Assembly: GCA_018292915.2 (NCBI GenBank)
Contig: JACVVK020000053.1
Span: forward strand, 1,152,001 to 1,216,000
From: Batillaria attramentaria
Taxonomy: Eukaryota; Mollusca; Gastropoda; Batillariidae
Direction of reading: 5' to 3'
Length of the DNA: 64,000 nt
Shown: positions 13,268 through 24,534 of the stretch, piece by piece
Numbering within the stretch: the first letter of the stretch is position 1
How the letters are laid out: the number at the start of each line of letters is the position of its first letter
Translations under genes and position numbers: made by a program
Notes under the pieces: model-generated
What the model was told of the DNA's origin: nothing
What the model saw: the letters and a program-made list of their open reading frames with translations, nothing else
The model's database searches: none

Positions 13268-13480
13268 GTGTGGAGCATGTAGTGATGAAGTGAGCATGTA
13301 GTGATGAAGTGAGCATGTAGTGATGAAGTGAGCAGAGGTCTATGTAACAGGTAGCACGTCGGAGTGTGGAGCATGTAGTGATGAAGTGAGCAGAGGTCTA
13401 TGTAACAGGTAGCACGTCGGAGTGTGGAGCATGTAGTGATGAAGTGAGCAGAGGTCTATGTAACAGGTAGCACGTCGGAT
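13268..13480. repeat. 58-bp minisatellite with inner 19-bp expansion
   Basis: A 58-bp unit (GCAGAGGTCTATGTAACAGG is part of it) is present three times. The first copy is preceded by extra copies of a 19-bp sub-block (GAGCATGTAGTGATGAAGT). It directly abuts a SINE that seems to lack its 5' head, so the array may have expanded into that head. Confidence 0.9.
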
Positions 13481-13770
13481 TTAGCCGCTGCGTTACTGAA
13501 CGGCCGTCACCAATGTCATGGCGATGAAGCGTGGGTTCAATCCCAGGTCAAGCTTGTGATATGTGATACTGGTTTTTCCTGGCTACCGGGCTGCTCATCA
13601 GGGGTTTCTCTCCGGGTTATCCAGCTTTCCTCCCCCATCAAAACTGTAAAAAAAATACAGGATAGGCATTGGGTGGCACTGCACCGCGGCGACGCGCTCC
13701 CCCCAGGGGAAGCAGCCCAAGTTTCCAAAAAAGGGATAATAAAGTAGTAAAAAATAAAAATAAAAAAGTG
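13470..13770 (+). mobile_element. tRNA-derived SINE, family A, copy 1
   Basis: It shares its body with copies at about 34497 and 48045: a B-box-like GTGGGTTCAATCCC, then TTTTTCCTGGCTACC, GGGGTTTCTCTC, a TGGCACTGCAC block and an AATAAAGTA end with an A-rich tail. The 5' head is cut off or replaced by the minisatellite. Family membership is seen directly; the tRNA origin is inferred from the B box. Confidence 0.75.
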
Positions 13771-14225
13771 GCAAAGGCACGAGTGCGTACCTGCAAAGCA
13801 ATTACACTAGGTATCTCTGGGGCATGCTTCGCCAGAACTTTTTTTTGAAGTAGACTAAAATCTGTGTGGACTGTGGTGTATTTTGGAGTGATGATTTGAA
13901 GTGCTTCAGAGGAGGAAACACAGTTTTGGGGGAGGGGAGGAAATTCAAGGTGGAACTTCACCAAAAGGTGAACATTCGACGCCCTGCATACTGGTTCCCA
14001 CACTCAGCACTGGCCACTCTGATCGTGACTACTTTCACTTCTAATTACTAATTACACTTTTTGCAGTTCAACATACACATGTATATTTGAAGAATATCTG
14101 GGGAGTTTTCAAAACTGAAGGAGCTATCAGCATAAATGAGCACCAGTGAGTCAACCTCAACCATGGAAGTACAACAAAGGTTAAAATTTATTTTTACAGT
14201 AAAATGTCTTTCTCCTAGGTACTTA

Positions 14226-14398
14226 CCAGATGACATGATACTATAGGAGATTCCCCCTATACCCCCACGACTTCAGTCAGAAGCGTTAGCGTACTTGGCA
14301 ACAAGAGGGATAACCCTCTATTGACTCTTTTGCCCCAGTGAGTTAGCCTGGCACGTGACTCCCAAGTCACCTGACCCAACCCCCAATCGCCAGTTTCC
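14226..14398 (+). repeat. DIRS left inverted terminal repeat
   Basis: It reads inward from CCAGATGACATGATACTATA to CCAGTTTCCCACC and is the reverse complement of 19629-19804 with very few differences. The preceding 42 bp (14184-14225) are the left-specific outer edge. Confidence 0.92.
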
Positions 14399-14446
14399 CA
14401 CCGCTTGCCTGGGCAGGAACTGCGGGGAGGAGGGAGGGTGATATGA

Positions 14447-14542
14447 TATCATGTCATCTGGTAAGTACCTAGGAGAAAGACATTTTACTGTAAAAATAAA
14501 TTTCTCCTACGGATATACCAGATGACATGATACTATAGGAGA
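14447..14542. repeat. DIRS internal complementary region
   Basis: The first half is the reverse complement of the left outer edge (TCTGGTAAGTACCTAGGAGA onward to AAATAAATTT). The second half, from TTTCTCCTACGGATATACCA, is the reverse complement of the right terminus. The two halves overlap at TTT/AAA. In known DIRS elements this region templates completion of the ends through a circular intermediate. Confidence 0.9.
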
Positions 14543-14789
14543 ATAACAAACAGGAGGAGGGAGTTGCTGTTTCCTTTCAGGTGACACAGAATCCCAGCCT
14601 CAGGCATTCCTTTATTACAAAGGAAAGAACTGTCCTCACGACTTCAGCCAGGTGTCCCCCCGCTCTCAAGGATGTGAAGGCACTAAGGCCGTGCAGGTGT
14701 AGAGAGCGATAGGTTCTATAGAACCAGTCTGCGCAGCCGGGCAGACAAGGCCACTGAAGGGACAAACTCACTAACATGTACAACAGTTA

Positions 14790-15080
14790 AAATCCCATAA
14801 CCATGTACATGTATAACGGACAGACACCCGAGCAGAGCCCCCTCCGGATGCACGGGTGAAGGTCCGGGGAAGCGTACCTGGTTCAACCAGACTGTCAATG
14901 CCCAAGGAGGATAACAGAGGTGAACCGTGAAGCTGACCCTACTGGTTGGACAGACGCTCGGCGGCAGGGTCCCCTCCGAATGCCGCGAGAGAAAGTCCGG
15001 CCGGTAAAGTGGGACACTGAGTCCCACTGTGCGTGAGTGGCAGTAATTGATTGCGTGGCCTTTTGTGCTACAGCCCAAGC
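14790..15080 (-). repeat. DIRS 3' non-coding segment, copy 1
   Basis: It is similar in the same orientation to 16860-17060, sharing GGTTGGACAGAC, the GAAAGTCCGGC blocks and the GGGAAGCGTACCT block. It lies just downstream, on the minus strand, of the recombinase C-terminus at about 15250-15100. The duplicate shows that material from two DIRS copies is present. Confidence 0.7.
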
Positions 15081-15099
15081 CCCGATACACTATAAGGGT

Positions 15100-16311
15100 T
15101 GGTGTAGCGCGGAAAGATCGCGGAGATAAAATCTCGCGAAAGCTGAGTCTGACCTTTACATCCGAATGAGCGGATTATTATTTCTCAGGGCTGTGTTTCT
15201 ATGGAGTGTGACGCTCAGCGCGAGGACATGTACCTCGTGAGCGCGAACCTGAGTTGGCGTCTAGCTTGCGGAGAGATTTCTTCGTTGCTTTTCCGATCAC
15301 AGACACAAACCAGATGGACACAGTTTGGGCGGCCATGTCCTGCCGAGACTGACAGGCAGAAATAACCGCGAGAGATCTCCACGAATAGATGCGGTGCGCT
15401 TAAGATAAATCCGAAGCGCCCGTACCGGGTCCGACATATAACCGGATCGCGTTTGAGTAAGCCACGGGCGGTACGACTATCCCTGTGGTGCAATCTCCGG
15501 CAAACGATTTCTAGCCACGAACTCACAGCATGTGAGCAGGGCTACCGACCCGTCCCGTCTGAACTGTAGGTACAAAGCAATTTGGAACTGCTGACAGTGC
15601 GTGAATTTGCTCAACCCTTCCAGCCGACGCAAACGCGACCACAAAGCACGTCTTTGCGCGTCACCTCCTACACTTGAAGTGTGCTTGCGAAAGCGGCTCA
15701 AAACGATCTGAATTCAGAAAGGTGGACCCACGGGAGAGACCATATAGGGAAGGACTCTGAGACTGGATTTTGCGTGGATATGTTCGCGAGTAACTCGAGA
15801 ACATTTTATGTTGTTGTTGTTCCAGGTCGCCTTTACCGAAATGTTTGTGTCTGAAATCATCACCCGACAGCCCTTAATTGTGATACAATATATCTGTAAA
15901 TTATGATAGATTAAGGGGTGATATGTTACTCGTCCGCCAGCCACTCAAAGGAGTCCGCGACATGTGGCGGCTCTTAAGTTTTCTGGGTCAGACTTCTTTC
16001 CGCACATCTGTCACTACGGACCCTCCACTTCCCTTCATAGGTCTTAAGGAGGATAACCTTCTAGTGGCTGCGATGCGCTCCACTGCGCTATCCGAGGGTT
16101 TCCTGCCTCTCACGGCTGACTTGACAATAGCCAGGCACGCTGGGTAGGGGCGAGAGATCAGTTGCCGCGGCTGTTTCAGGAGCGCGCGTTTGATCGCCAA
16201 TTTCCTCGAGATTTCTTGGGGAAGGCTGAAGAGATCCGAGACCGAAGCCTTGCCCATGAGAGTGGCGCGATGAGAATTATCTCGCAACGGTGCATGCACA
16301 GTTTCTGACAA
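15100..16311 (-). pseudogene. Degenerate DIRS tyrosine recombinase
   Basis: On the minus strand the N-terminal arm is readable from 16311 to about 15988, with SRPYPACLAI and the ERIAATRRLSSLR block. A frameshifted, stop-containing middle contains an RLRRLEGLSKFTHCQQF-like stretch near 15580-15640. The C-terminal active-site region near 15250-15130 has RAHEVHVLALSVTLHRNTA, then a degenerate FARFYLRDLSA. In the family, HxxR and a downstream Tyr complete the catalytic set; here the Arg of HxxR reads His-Val, so the key residue is lost. Confidence 0.7.
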
Positions 16312-16640
16312 ACCTTATGTACGCGACAGGCCGAGGGGTATGCATACCCGAATATCGCTTCCCACAGGATGGGCAGCATCGCGTGACCGGCCTGGGAGTC
16401 TAGTACTAGCGAGATCAAGAGGGGAAGTTTGTAATCCTCCTCGTTGCACAGAGGTCGGACCTCTGACGGAATGAATGATCTGCGGACAGAGACCATACTG
16501 TGTGCGTTATCTGTCACCTTCGACACAGAGCGTCCCACGAGCACATTCATCCTTCCGGGAATGTGATTGATTTCGAAATTCGCCACCACTGACGAACTGT
16601 CCGACATGGTCATGGCTCTGACCCGAGGATCCGCGTGTCC
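16176..16640 (-). pseudogene. Degenerate DIRS RNase H segment
   Basis: The minus-strand frame contains MSDSSSVVANFE, then NHIPGRMNVL, then YKLPLLISLVLDSQAGHAM and CEIILIAPLSWARL. These are recognisable DIRS RNase H and connection motifs (the active-site Asp appears in SDSSSVVA). The frame is open for about 145 residues but is bounded by stops. It runs into the recombinase N-terminus, as in the usual overlapping DIRS layout. Confidence 0.75.
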
Positions 16641-16859
16641 ATGTTTTGAGAGCTGCCAGTAGCTCGAGTACAGCGGGGCGCGTGGCCGACTCCTCGCTCG
16701 ACGTCCTGTTCGCGGTTACAAAACACGTAAGGAGTAACTCACGCCAATCCTGAATGTTCGGGTCCCCGCAGACTGTCGGGGTTACGAACATGCTTAATAA
16801 AGGAGGGTCTTGCTACGTGTAAGTTGCAACCACGACGCGACCGACCTACGGACCTATCC

Positions 16860-17340
16860 CCGGCTGCAGAGCCACCCCCGGATGCAGCAGAGACAGGGCC
16901 GTGGGAAGCGTACCTAGCTCGGCCGACTGAATCCCGCAGAAAACAGCGGTGAGCTTGCGAAGCATAACCCTAATGGTTGGACAGACTCTCGTCAGCAGTG
17001 GCCCCCAACGGATGCTGACGAGGGAAAGTCCGGCAGGTAGCAGGGAAGGCTACCCAGAGCCCCCAACGGATGGGCAGCCCCCCGCTTGAGAGGGTTGGGG
17101 GACGCAAAGCCACCTCCTCCAACCCCGCGTAACACCTCGCAAAGGTTGAGTCCGATCTCCAGCCAACTGAAGCGATAATATCGCGAAGCGCGATGTTCCT
17201 CTGAAACGCCACGCTGGTAGCTAGGGCGCGCACCTCATGCGCACGGACTTTGAGCAGGTGCCTCGCCTGAGGGGCAATTCCGCATAAGCGTCTTTAATAA
17301 CTCCGAGGAGACGAAGCCACTCTTGCCGACTGAGAGGGAA
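16860..17340 (-). pseudogene. Second DIRS recombinase C-terminus plus 3' end, out of order
   Basis: Minus-strand 17340-17120 encodes SGEAPAQSPCA, then VRALATSVAFQRNIALRDII and WRSDSTFARCY, a recombinase active-site region like that at about 15250. It is followed at 17060-16860 by a 3' non-coding segment matching 15080-14790. It lies between the reverse transcriptase and RNase H pieces, where it does not belong, so it is a nested or rearranged fragment of a second copy. Confidence 0.65.
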
Positions 17341-17449
17341 GATTGGGAAATTTCCTGACAGGGATCAAGCTTTTTTTTTTTTTTTTTTTTTTTAAATCTT
17401 TTGGCGGCTTTTCCGAAGTCAGTGCGCTTGTAAGGCGCCAAGACTATAA

Positions 17450-17736
17450 CGCGGCAATCCCTTGGCGGAAGCCTCACGTTATTGCGAGTGGACAGAAACC
17501 TCATCCTCAGGTGAACGAGGTCCTGAGAAGAGTTCGGATAGACTTGTCCAATTCCACCATCCAACCGAGGATGAGCTGCAAAGGAGGACTTGACGTGTCT
17601 TATTTATCCGTAACAGACCGTCCGTATAATTTGAAGTGGGAGAAATCGCAGTTTCCTGCAATGCGCGACCACTGCGCTCATACCCTGGTGAAAACCCAGG
17701 GAGACTCGCTAAGACAGGAAGAGCGGCGATGAACAC
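17450..17736 (-). pseudogene. Degenerate DIRS reverse transcriptase segment
   Basis: The frames contain VFTRV, a corrupted YLDD-type box (YTDGLLRINKTRQ), then QLILGWMVELDKS and SSQDLVHLRMRFLSTRNNV with VRLPP. These match palm and thumb motifs of DIRS reverse transcriptases. The catalytic Asp-Asp pair has become Asp-Gly. A poly(A) run on this strand (17371-17393) interrupts the sequence downstream. Confidence 0.7.
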
Positions 17737-19106
17737 AAACCGTAGGAATTCTGTGATGAGATGTGCTGAATAGGGAAGTGAGGTACGTGACCGACAGTGA
17801 TATTGTTCCTCTAAACCAAGTTTCTCACACCCTGCGCCGCTTCATGAAGAAATGGGGAGCTGCTATATATTGGTTAAACCGACTTAAGTCTATTACCGGC
17901 CGCCACCTCACCCCCGGCTTCGGTACAATGAACCGAGGGGATATGACCCCGGGCTGGCGAAATCTTGGACTCTGAATACTAGAGCCTGAAAATCCATTCA
18001 AAGGCGTGACCTTCTCTGAAAGAAGGTGCCGTGGTGGTAGAGTGTAAAGTTTTGCAATACGCAGACTCTGCGCAGCTACATACCCGGCCGGGCATCACTG
18101 CGATTTACGCCCCCCAAACACGCAAAATTTTGCAAGCACGCTAAGGGCGTCCCTTTGGACGAGATAATGGTTGCAGGCCCAAGGTAGATGGAGCGGGCCA
18201 CATGGTTGAAGGACCTACCCATAGTACGCGAAATATCAGGGTTTTTTTTGTTTTTTTTCAAATTGATAACTTAGCCTGCCCTTCCTCCGCCAAAATGAAA
18301 ATGGCTAAAGACCGCAGACTGAGGAATGAGGCAACTGCAACGCCAAAGGGCGTAAACCGAGCTGACAAGTGCACGCAGCTGGGTTTCACAGGGGAAATTG
18401 GGTGGGCTGCTCAAGCAACAAATTGGATCTGCGTCCGGGTCTGAGGAGTCTACAAAAAATATTCAATATTAAAGTCTACCTGTAGACCTGAATGCGTAGC
18501 GCGTCATGCCGGGTTTGCTAGTCAAGGAATAGCCGTGTATCATCCTTGAGCTCTAGCGTCTTCCTGCATCTCTAGAGGTATACTGCCCGAACGGACACTG
18601 GGGGCCGGACTAACTTCCACTCCTTCAATGGCGGAAGAGCTGGAAGTTCGGGCTAAGAGCCGGGTCCGAGCAAGGACAATGTTCCTCGGGGACAGCCTCG
18701 AAATTTTTACGGGCAGAGAGGAAGAGGAGTGTTATCAAGTGTCCTCCTCGTCCATGAATAAGTCCCCTCACGTCAAAAACAACCTCGCTTGGTGAGCCCG
18801 GGGCTGGGCGGGTGGACTGAGGACTGAGGAGTAGTGCGTAAGGCCTTTACGTTGTGGGCCGCCAAAGCCATAACTAACACTGAGGGGGAGGAGAGGGGGG
18901 GGCACCAAGACGGATTGGGTCGAAACTCGGTCCGAGTAATGTGTTACTGCCCTAGCGGCGAGACACCCGCTACATGTCTGAAGCGCTGGCCGCGAAGTAC
19001 ACGTATAGCGGTCTTGAGCCAGCGGGACTATTCTTCTCACCGACCGTCATAAACGGCGGGGGAGGGGAAGAGTCCCGTGGCTGTGTGGCGGTAACCGTGG
19101 TTGCCG

Positions 19107-19420
19107 CTACATTTCTCTATTAAGTGTTATCCTGCCTTGCTTCGCTTTCATTAAGTGTGGTACGCTTCCCTGTAGGGCTCTGGTACGCTTCCCTGTAGGG
19201 CTCAAGTATTGGCGCTTCCCTGAGTCATTGTCAGAAATCAGCTTTGAAATCCAACTTTCCTCTGACCAAGTACTACACTTCGAACATGGTGTGTGTCTCG
19301 TGCAGCAATACCCAGTTTGTGGGCCGGCATTGTATGGGGCCTTGTGAACACAGGAGGCAGAACACAAGTCATGCCGTGGCCGTCCGGTATAATCAGTGAC
19401 CGGATACGAGACTGACACCC
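19107..19420 (-). pseudogene. Cys/His-rich gag-like segment of the DIRS element
   Basis: The minus-strand frame (about 103 residues) has a cluster with HDLCSASCVH, GYCCTRHTPCSKCS and a Trp-Ser-Glu-Glu stretch. DIRS gag proteins often carry such a cysteine cluster, and its place at the 5' end of the element fits. No full-length gag frame survives. Confidence 0.45.
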
Positions 19421-19628
19421 TCTACCTTACCGTGCCGTCAATAACCAACACAAGGATACAATGATATGGTGAAAGGTAGGCGCCGTCCATTTGTAGGCAC
19501 AAGGTGGCGGCGGCCGTGACAGCAGGTCAGTATGAGCCGGCTAAGCCGGTCCGGAGGCAAAGGGTGAACATCGTGCAAACTCGCTTGCAGAGCAGCGTGG
19601 GGGAACGTCTTGCCGGTAGGCAAGCCAG

Positions 19629-19804
19629 GTGGGAAACTGGCGATTGGGGGTTGGGTCAGGTGACTTGGGAGTCACGTGCCAGGCTAACTCACTGGGGCAA
19701 AAGAGTCAATAGAGGGTTATCCCTCTTGTTGCCAAGTACGCTAACGCTTCTGACTGAAGTCGTGGGGGTATAGGGGGAATCTCCTATAGTATCATGTCAT
19801 CTGG
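19629..19804 (-). repeat. DIRS right inverted terminal repeat
   Basis: Reverse complement of 14226-14398. The last 17 bp of the element (19805-19821, TATATCCGTAGGAGAAA) are the right-specific outer edge that reappears in the internal complementary region. Confidence 0.92.
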
Positions 19805-19821
19805 TATATCCGTAGGAGAAA

Positions 19822-20732
19822 CTATATAACACAAAGTCTATGAAGATCAAGGTATCATCACAGGTACATGTAGTTGTATGACTGCTCGTGATGCAATTAC
19901 CAAATCATTGTTTATGAATGTCACCATACATTCAACTGCTCTCACCACATTCATACATTACAAACTATCAAACACACACACACATCTCTAAATGCTCTTC
20001 ATTCCCTCTGCAAAATGCCATGACAGTGGCAAAAGAAGGTCTTTCATTTGCCCAAGGTTACTAAACACACACGCATGCTGCTGAGACTAGAATACTAGAG
20101 TCCTTGTGACTCATTTCAAGACAAACAAGCGCTCCAGGAAACTCTGTACACAAACAGTTCTGTGAGCATCACCAAAGCCTGTAGAGTGTAAGTGTTGCTG
20201 TGGCAAGATCAGTCATGTAACAGCAACACTGGAAAGTTGAATCACACATGTATACATATACAGTGACTTCTTGCTAGCTTTAGCCTGGCATCCTGGTAAA
20301 TCTTTACATACTTTAAAACCTGTTCTGTCAACATTGTTGAAAGCAGTTACAGTTAACTCTATTCCTGTTAGCTACATCACTGAAAGTCCCAAGCCCTGCC
20401 AGTGAGCATGGATGGTCTGTCAGTCAAACCATAATATTATTTGATATGGGGCAGGTGCTGGTTAGTTACTAACAATGACCGCATATCAAACCACGACCTG
20501 ACTGACAAACCGTCCCTGTCAGCAAGCAGGGAAGACGAATGACTGAGAGCAACACACTGGGAATTTGAATCACACTTCACCGACTTCTTGCTAACCTTCG
20601 CCTAGCTCGACTGATTACTCCATACATTCTTGAAGACCAGCTGTTTTGAACATTAAAAGCCTGTTAGCACTGCGATGGCAAGACGAGTCTGAAAACAAAC
20701 TGACATCAGCACACTGGGAATATGATTATGCA
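19822..20732 (-). other. Probable FAM210 3' UTR
   Basis: This lies directly downstream of the FAM210 stop codon on the minus strand. No other gene is visible. No strong minus-strand AATAAA occurs before the DIRS element, which fits the idea that the element interrupted this UTR. Confidence 0.4.
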
Positions 20733-23481
20733 TCATGCCTTCTTTGACTTTTTTGCCTCGGCTTTCTTCTTCCTGGCAGCCTTCAGCCTCTGCAGGCGTT
20801 CGGAACGAAGCTTCGAGTCCTTCAATTTCAGACGACCCTCCTTGTACAGCTGCCGCAATGAGTCCTCCTGCGACTTGGGAGCCATCTTGCCTGTGCGCCG
20901 CAGGTAGCGGATGGCAAAATTTGTGCCAGTGAGCGTGACGGTGTATCGGGCGGGTGTGGCCAGCTTGTACATCAGGTAAGCCAGAGCGATGTCACCCAGG
21001 CCGCCCGCGCGGAACGGTTTGATGAATGTCTCACTGAAGTTCCACTTCTCCAGTAGAGGCACGATGTCAATACCACTACAGTACAGAAGACACACAGAAA
21101 AACACATACATGCTACAATTAAACAATCAGAGAAATTCTGGTATTTGTTCAAGAAGCAGAATAAACAACTTTTTGCCCTGTAACTGGTAGATTCCTGATC
21201 TGGACAGGAATTTGGTGAGATATGTTTCCTTACCAAATCAAGCCAAGTTCATGTGCAGACTCGTTTACAGTGTCTGTCTTGCGCATGTGTACACACGCAC
21301 ACACATAATATCAAGCATGCACATCAAATATCCCATTCCAAAATGGAGGGGCCGTGGAATGGAAAACAGGTACACATAATGCATGCACACAAAAACCTGT
21401 GGCGCATCACTGTGGCAATGTTCCCCCCCCCCCCCCCCCATGGGACCGTCAGTTGTACAAAGTTCAATATGCGATACCATTACCACTGACACCATACAGG
21501 TGTCATTGTACCAAGCACTTTGCCATTTCACCCTCTTGTCCACTTTTAATATCCAGTGATCATTTTATGTCCGCGCCTTGTGCCATTGGCGTATAAATTT
21601 TTAAAATGACCCATAAAAATCTTAAGCTGTGCGCCGATCGGCGCATCGTTATAACTTTAAAAGTTTCGACACAGAGTGCTGTGCGCTCACAGTCTGAAGA
21701 CTCACCAACAAAATTCGTCTGCTACCCAGCGACAGCTATTGTTACGTAAAATCTCATTGGATGAGACTACAATCAGGTGGTCTGGTCTGCCCAATCAGAA
21801 GCAGTCGTTCGTCTACCCCAGAGCCTCGTTTTGGAGCGCTTTTCATACACGAAAAGTTGTGTGCGCGTCGCCGTTTCTCATCTGTTCGGTTCCGTTTTAG
21901 AATGACCCATAAAATTTGGAAATGGCCCATAGAAGTTGGTCACAGTGGGCCATTTCACCCATAGATTTTCAACAAAAAATGATCACTGATATCACATTGT
22001 TAGACACTGTGGACCTACAGAACACTTCCTTCATTCCATATGCTGAGTATGAACTGAGCATGGAAACTGTGTATCAGAAGACTTCTCAACACTTCGCTTC
22101 AAGATTTCACATCTACTTTCCTTATGGAAAAATCTGCAAGCAAACCTATGTGGGGGGGGGGGGGGGGGGGGGAACCTGAAAACTAGTGCTTGCCTTTCAT
22201 CAAAACTATACTATTTACAACAGATTCATGTTGGATAAATACAATCTCATACACACCACCGGGCAGCTGTATAGAAGGAGCCAAACCAGACGATGGAGGT
22301 GGCCACATGGACAGCAACCAGAATCTTCCCATGTTCCTTGTAGGCTTTCTTGAATCGTTGGAACAGTGTCAGTTGTTTTTCTGGCGCATTCGCTGCTGAT
22401 GCCGCCCCCGTCTCCCCGGAACCAGACGGACTGTCACCCTTCCCAGCAGCACTTTGGGTCTCTCTCTTGAGTGACAGCTCAGACTGAGCTGCTCCTGGTT
22501 CCTCTCTTGTGCCTGGTTTTGTTCTGTACGACGCTACGTGCAGTATTTGTGGGCAGCGTAGGTTTGCTGAACTGTACAAACAGTCAGTATTTTTAAGCTG
22601 TATATCACAGATGAGGTGGCCTGAACTCAGGAAACCACTGGAAAGACGGACATGTGGATTCAACGTACTTGGTCCTTGAAACTTCCTTTGATGCAAACAC
22701 ACTGCAACAAATACAAAAACAAAAAAGCAGTCTTAATCAGATCAAGCGGAGAAAAATACTTGTTTATCACTGACACTCTCAATTTAAACTCAACTGGCAA
22801 AGGCGATAATAACCTATGACACAGTTCTCCATTATATGATCTGTGTAAGACAATCGTGTCATTATGTCATACAATCTTATCTTGTAGTGAGGTCTGATAA
22901 ACTGTGGAAAGCAAGGAGGGAAAAGTTATGTTTGTAACTTTCAGCAGTAAGCACGGCTGGTTTCATAACAATGACCTGTAACTTTAATTGGCTGTAACCC
23001 ATACAGACACACACTGCTAGGTGTGTACCAATGTTCATGCTAAACACTGACCAACACAAAAGCACAACACCAGAATAAACTGAACTAAAATGAAATAAGT
23101 AACTTTATTTTCCAAATCTAAGGCTAAAGATTATAGGCAACACATCTTCTTTGAGAACCTGTCATTACATCAGGAAGTAAGATTGTCCGTTTAGCTGGTA
23201 AAAATGACGGAAATAGTTCCAGGGAGTTTAAACATTATGAACTGACTCTGCGATCGTTCAAGACAGTTTCTGCATTATAAAATGAAAGGCTGGATTTATC
23301 AGACCGAAAATACGAAGCCCTAACCCGTGTCAAAATATATGTGAGAAATACCTGTAGAATATTTCGTCACGTCGTCTGCTATGCCCCACACAGGACGAGA
23401 TCGGTGGACTAGAGACATCAAACCGGTCAGTCTTAAACGGCCACGCAACAAAACCGCAACTGGATACGTTGCAGAAGCCAT
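20733..23481 (-). CDS. FAM210A: FAM210 family mitochondrial membrane protein
   Basis: Three exons are in phase: 23481-23352 (ATG), 22701-22257 and 21075-20733 (stop), giving about 305 residues. The family works at the mitochondrial inner membrane; FAM210A supports mitochondrial translation and protein homeostasis in vertebrates. Exon 2 ends with LTLFQRFKKAYKEHGKI, then VWFGSFYTAA, the start of the conserved DUF1279 region. Exon 3 continues with GIDIVPLLEKWNF, then LAYLMYKLATPARYTVTLTG, the most diagnostic stretch. The tail is a Lys/Arg-rich helix ending KKSKKA. The N-terminus is rich in Arg, Ser and Ala without acids, as expected for a mitochondrial presequence. The start at 23481 was chosen as the first ATG in the open exon. 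FAM210A rather than FAM210B is favoured by linkage to RNMT, as in human; the sequence alone does not decide. Confidence 0.87.
21236..21400 (+). mobile_element. SINE-like fragment, family B
   Basis: It shares CATGTGCAGACT(C/T)GTT, a GTACACACACGC block and a GGACGTGGA/GGCCGTGGA-type block with 52395-52580. A minus-strand copy at 42330-42565 has a better tRNA-like head. It lies in FAM210 intron 2. Confidence 0.55.
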
Positions 23482-24012
23482 TCTGTCGTCTACAAAAACA
23501 AGTGCTGCACATTTAAAGAGTAGCTCTAGGGTATGTCGGACATTATACAAACTGGCAGTTTTCGTCACCCGAAACACCACATGTCCGCTGCCATGACACT
23601 GCCAAACAGCGAAATGTCACTTCCTGTGTCCTTCGAAGGGCAAATTACGCAGCTGAAAATTTGAGTAAAATTACATTAGGTCATACCGCTATAAACTAAT
23701 ACTACAATTATCTGCATGTCTGAAGATATTTTTGTATTACTTTTCATTTTTTAAATCCTTTGCGGCATAGTTATTACTTTTGGCTTCTTGGTGTTCTCAA
23801 ACCCGTCCATGTGGCGGTAGCCGAAACTGCCGGCTTCACGAGTTCTTTTTCTCTAGGTAAAAAGTATTGTTCTATGGTTGTGCTGGTCTTAGAAGCGGAT
23901 AGGTTCGATTGACAGAGAAAATTGATATTGCGTGGATGGGAAAATAGTTTCAGTTATGAAGATGGTAACTTGCACTGATTGTCTGGGACTTGTGAGGCTG
24001 TGTGTGTGCGGT
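23482..24012. promoter_or_regulatory. Left part of the FAM210/RNMT shared upstream region
   Basis: FAM210 reads leftward from 23481 and RNMT rightward from 26137. Without the 1,955-bp transposon, the two start codons would be about 700 bp apart, a size typical of a bidirectional promoter. I see no clear TATA box. Promoter function is inferred from gene orientation. Confidence 0.5.
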
Positions 24013-24534
24013 CATCCCCGTACCGGGGGCCGAATCGTTAACACTAGGCCCCCGCAACCACGGCCAAGTCGGGCTAACCGAGACCGAGCCGAGATAAGTA
24101 ATAGCTAAGAAGGAAAAACATTAAAATACTCGGTGACAAGGAAAGTGGACAGTTGCGAACAACTTTGAGGTCCCCGTGCTATTTCACAATGTGCACAGAA
24201 GCGAGGAATTCTGTCAAATTCACCGGCACAGTGAATTTTTAGCATGGCTCGGAGATTATTGTGCGTGGGAGTGATTTCCCTTGAAAACAAAAGCAGACGT
24301 TTTTTCCCCGGGGGAATTTCGGTCACACCTGTCAACAACATTGTCTCCTCCAAAACCAGGGTACGGTATTATTTTGTTATGCTAACAACATTATACAGCT
24401 TAGCGAGGCGTTTCCAAATAATTAAGTGCTCTTGAACATTATGCAGCACAAAATTAACGTCTGCTGTAAAGGACGTTAAACACCCAAACACCCACGTACT
24501 TTCTCTTTCGTGTAGTTTACAAATAAAGCTGATG
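24013..24534 (+). repeat. Left terminal inverted repeat of the foldback element
   Basis: Pairs with 25447-25967. Near its inner end it carries GACGTTAAACACCCAAACAC, a word resembling the 3' tail of the SINE at 58170-58350, so older repeat material may be captured in the arm. The 61- to 82-residue frames in both arms are the same sequence read twice and are not genes. Confidence 0.93.

Larger units (their letters stand above)
12407..14183 (-). other. Intergenic or distal FAM210 3' UTR sequence
   Basis: No coding exon is visible. The sequence resembles that at 19822-20732 in being rich in CACA and TGTACA words, and the DIRS element separates the two. They may be one interrupted 3' UTR. It contains the 58-bp minisatellite and a SINE. 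Confidence 0.35.
14184..19821 (-). mobile_element. DIRS-like tyrosine-recombinase retrotransposon, degenerate
   Basis: A 5.6-kb element is bounded by inverted terminal repeats (about 14226-14398 and 19629-19804) whose outer edges differ from each other. An internal complementary region at 14447-14542 pairs with both outer edges, the structural signature of DIRS elements. On the minus strand it carries decayed gag-like, reverse transcriptase, RNase H and tyrosine recombinase segments, in that general order, with many stops and frameshifts. Each terminus carries AAA (14184-14186 and 19819-19821), and AAA occurs once at the junction inside the internal complementary region, consistent with recombinase-mediated circle integration and no target duplication. 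Base composition is more GC-rich than the flanks. A second DIRS fragment appears to be inside it. It is not functional as it stands. Confidence 0.85.

Noticed and set aside
15100..17736. Intact retroelement polyprotein
   Set aside because: Multiple stops, frameshifts, a lost catalytic Asp and a lost recombinase Arg show it is a fossil. I describe the pieces only and do not reconstruct it.
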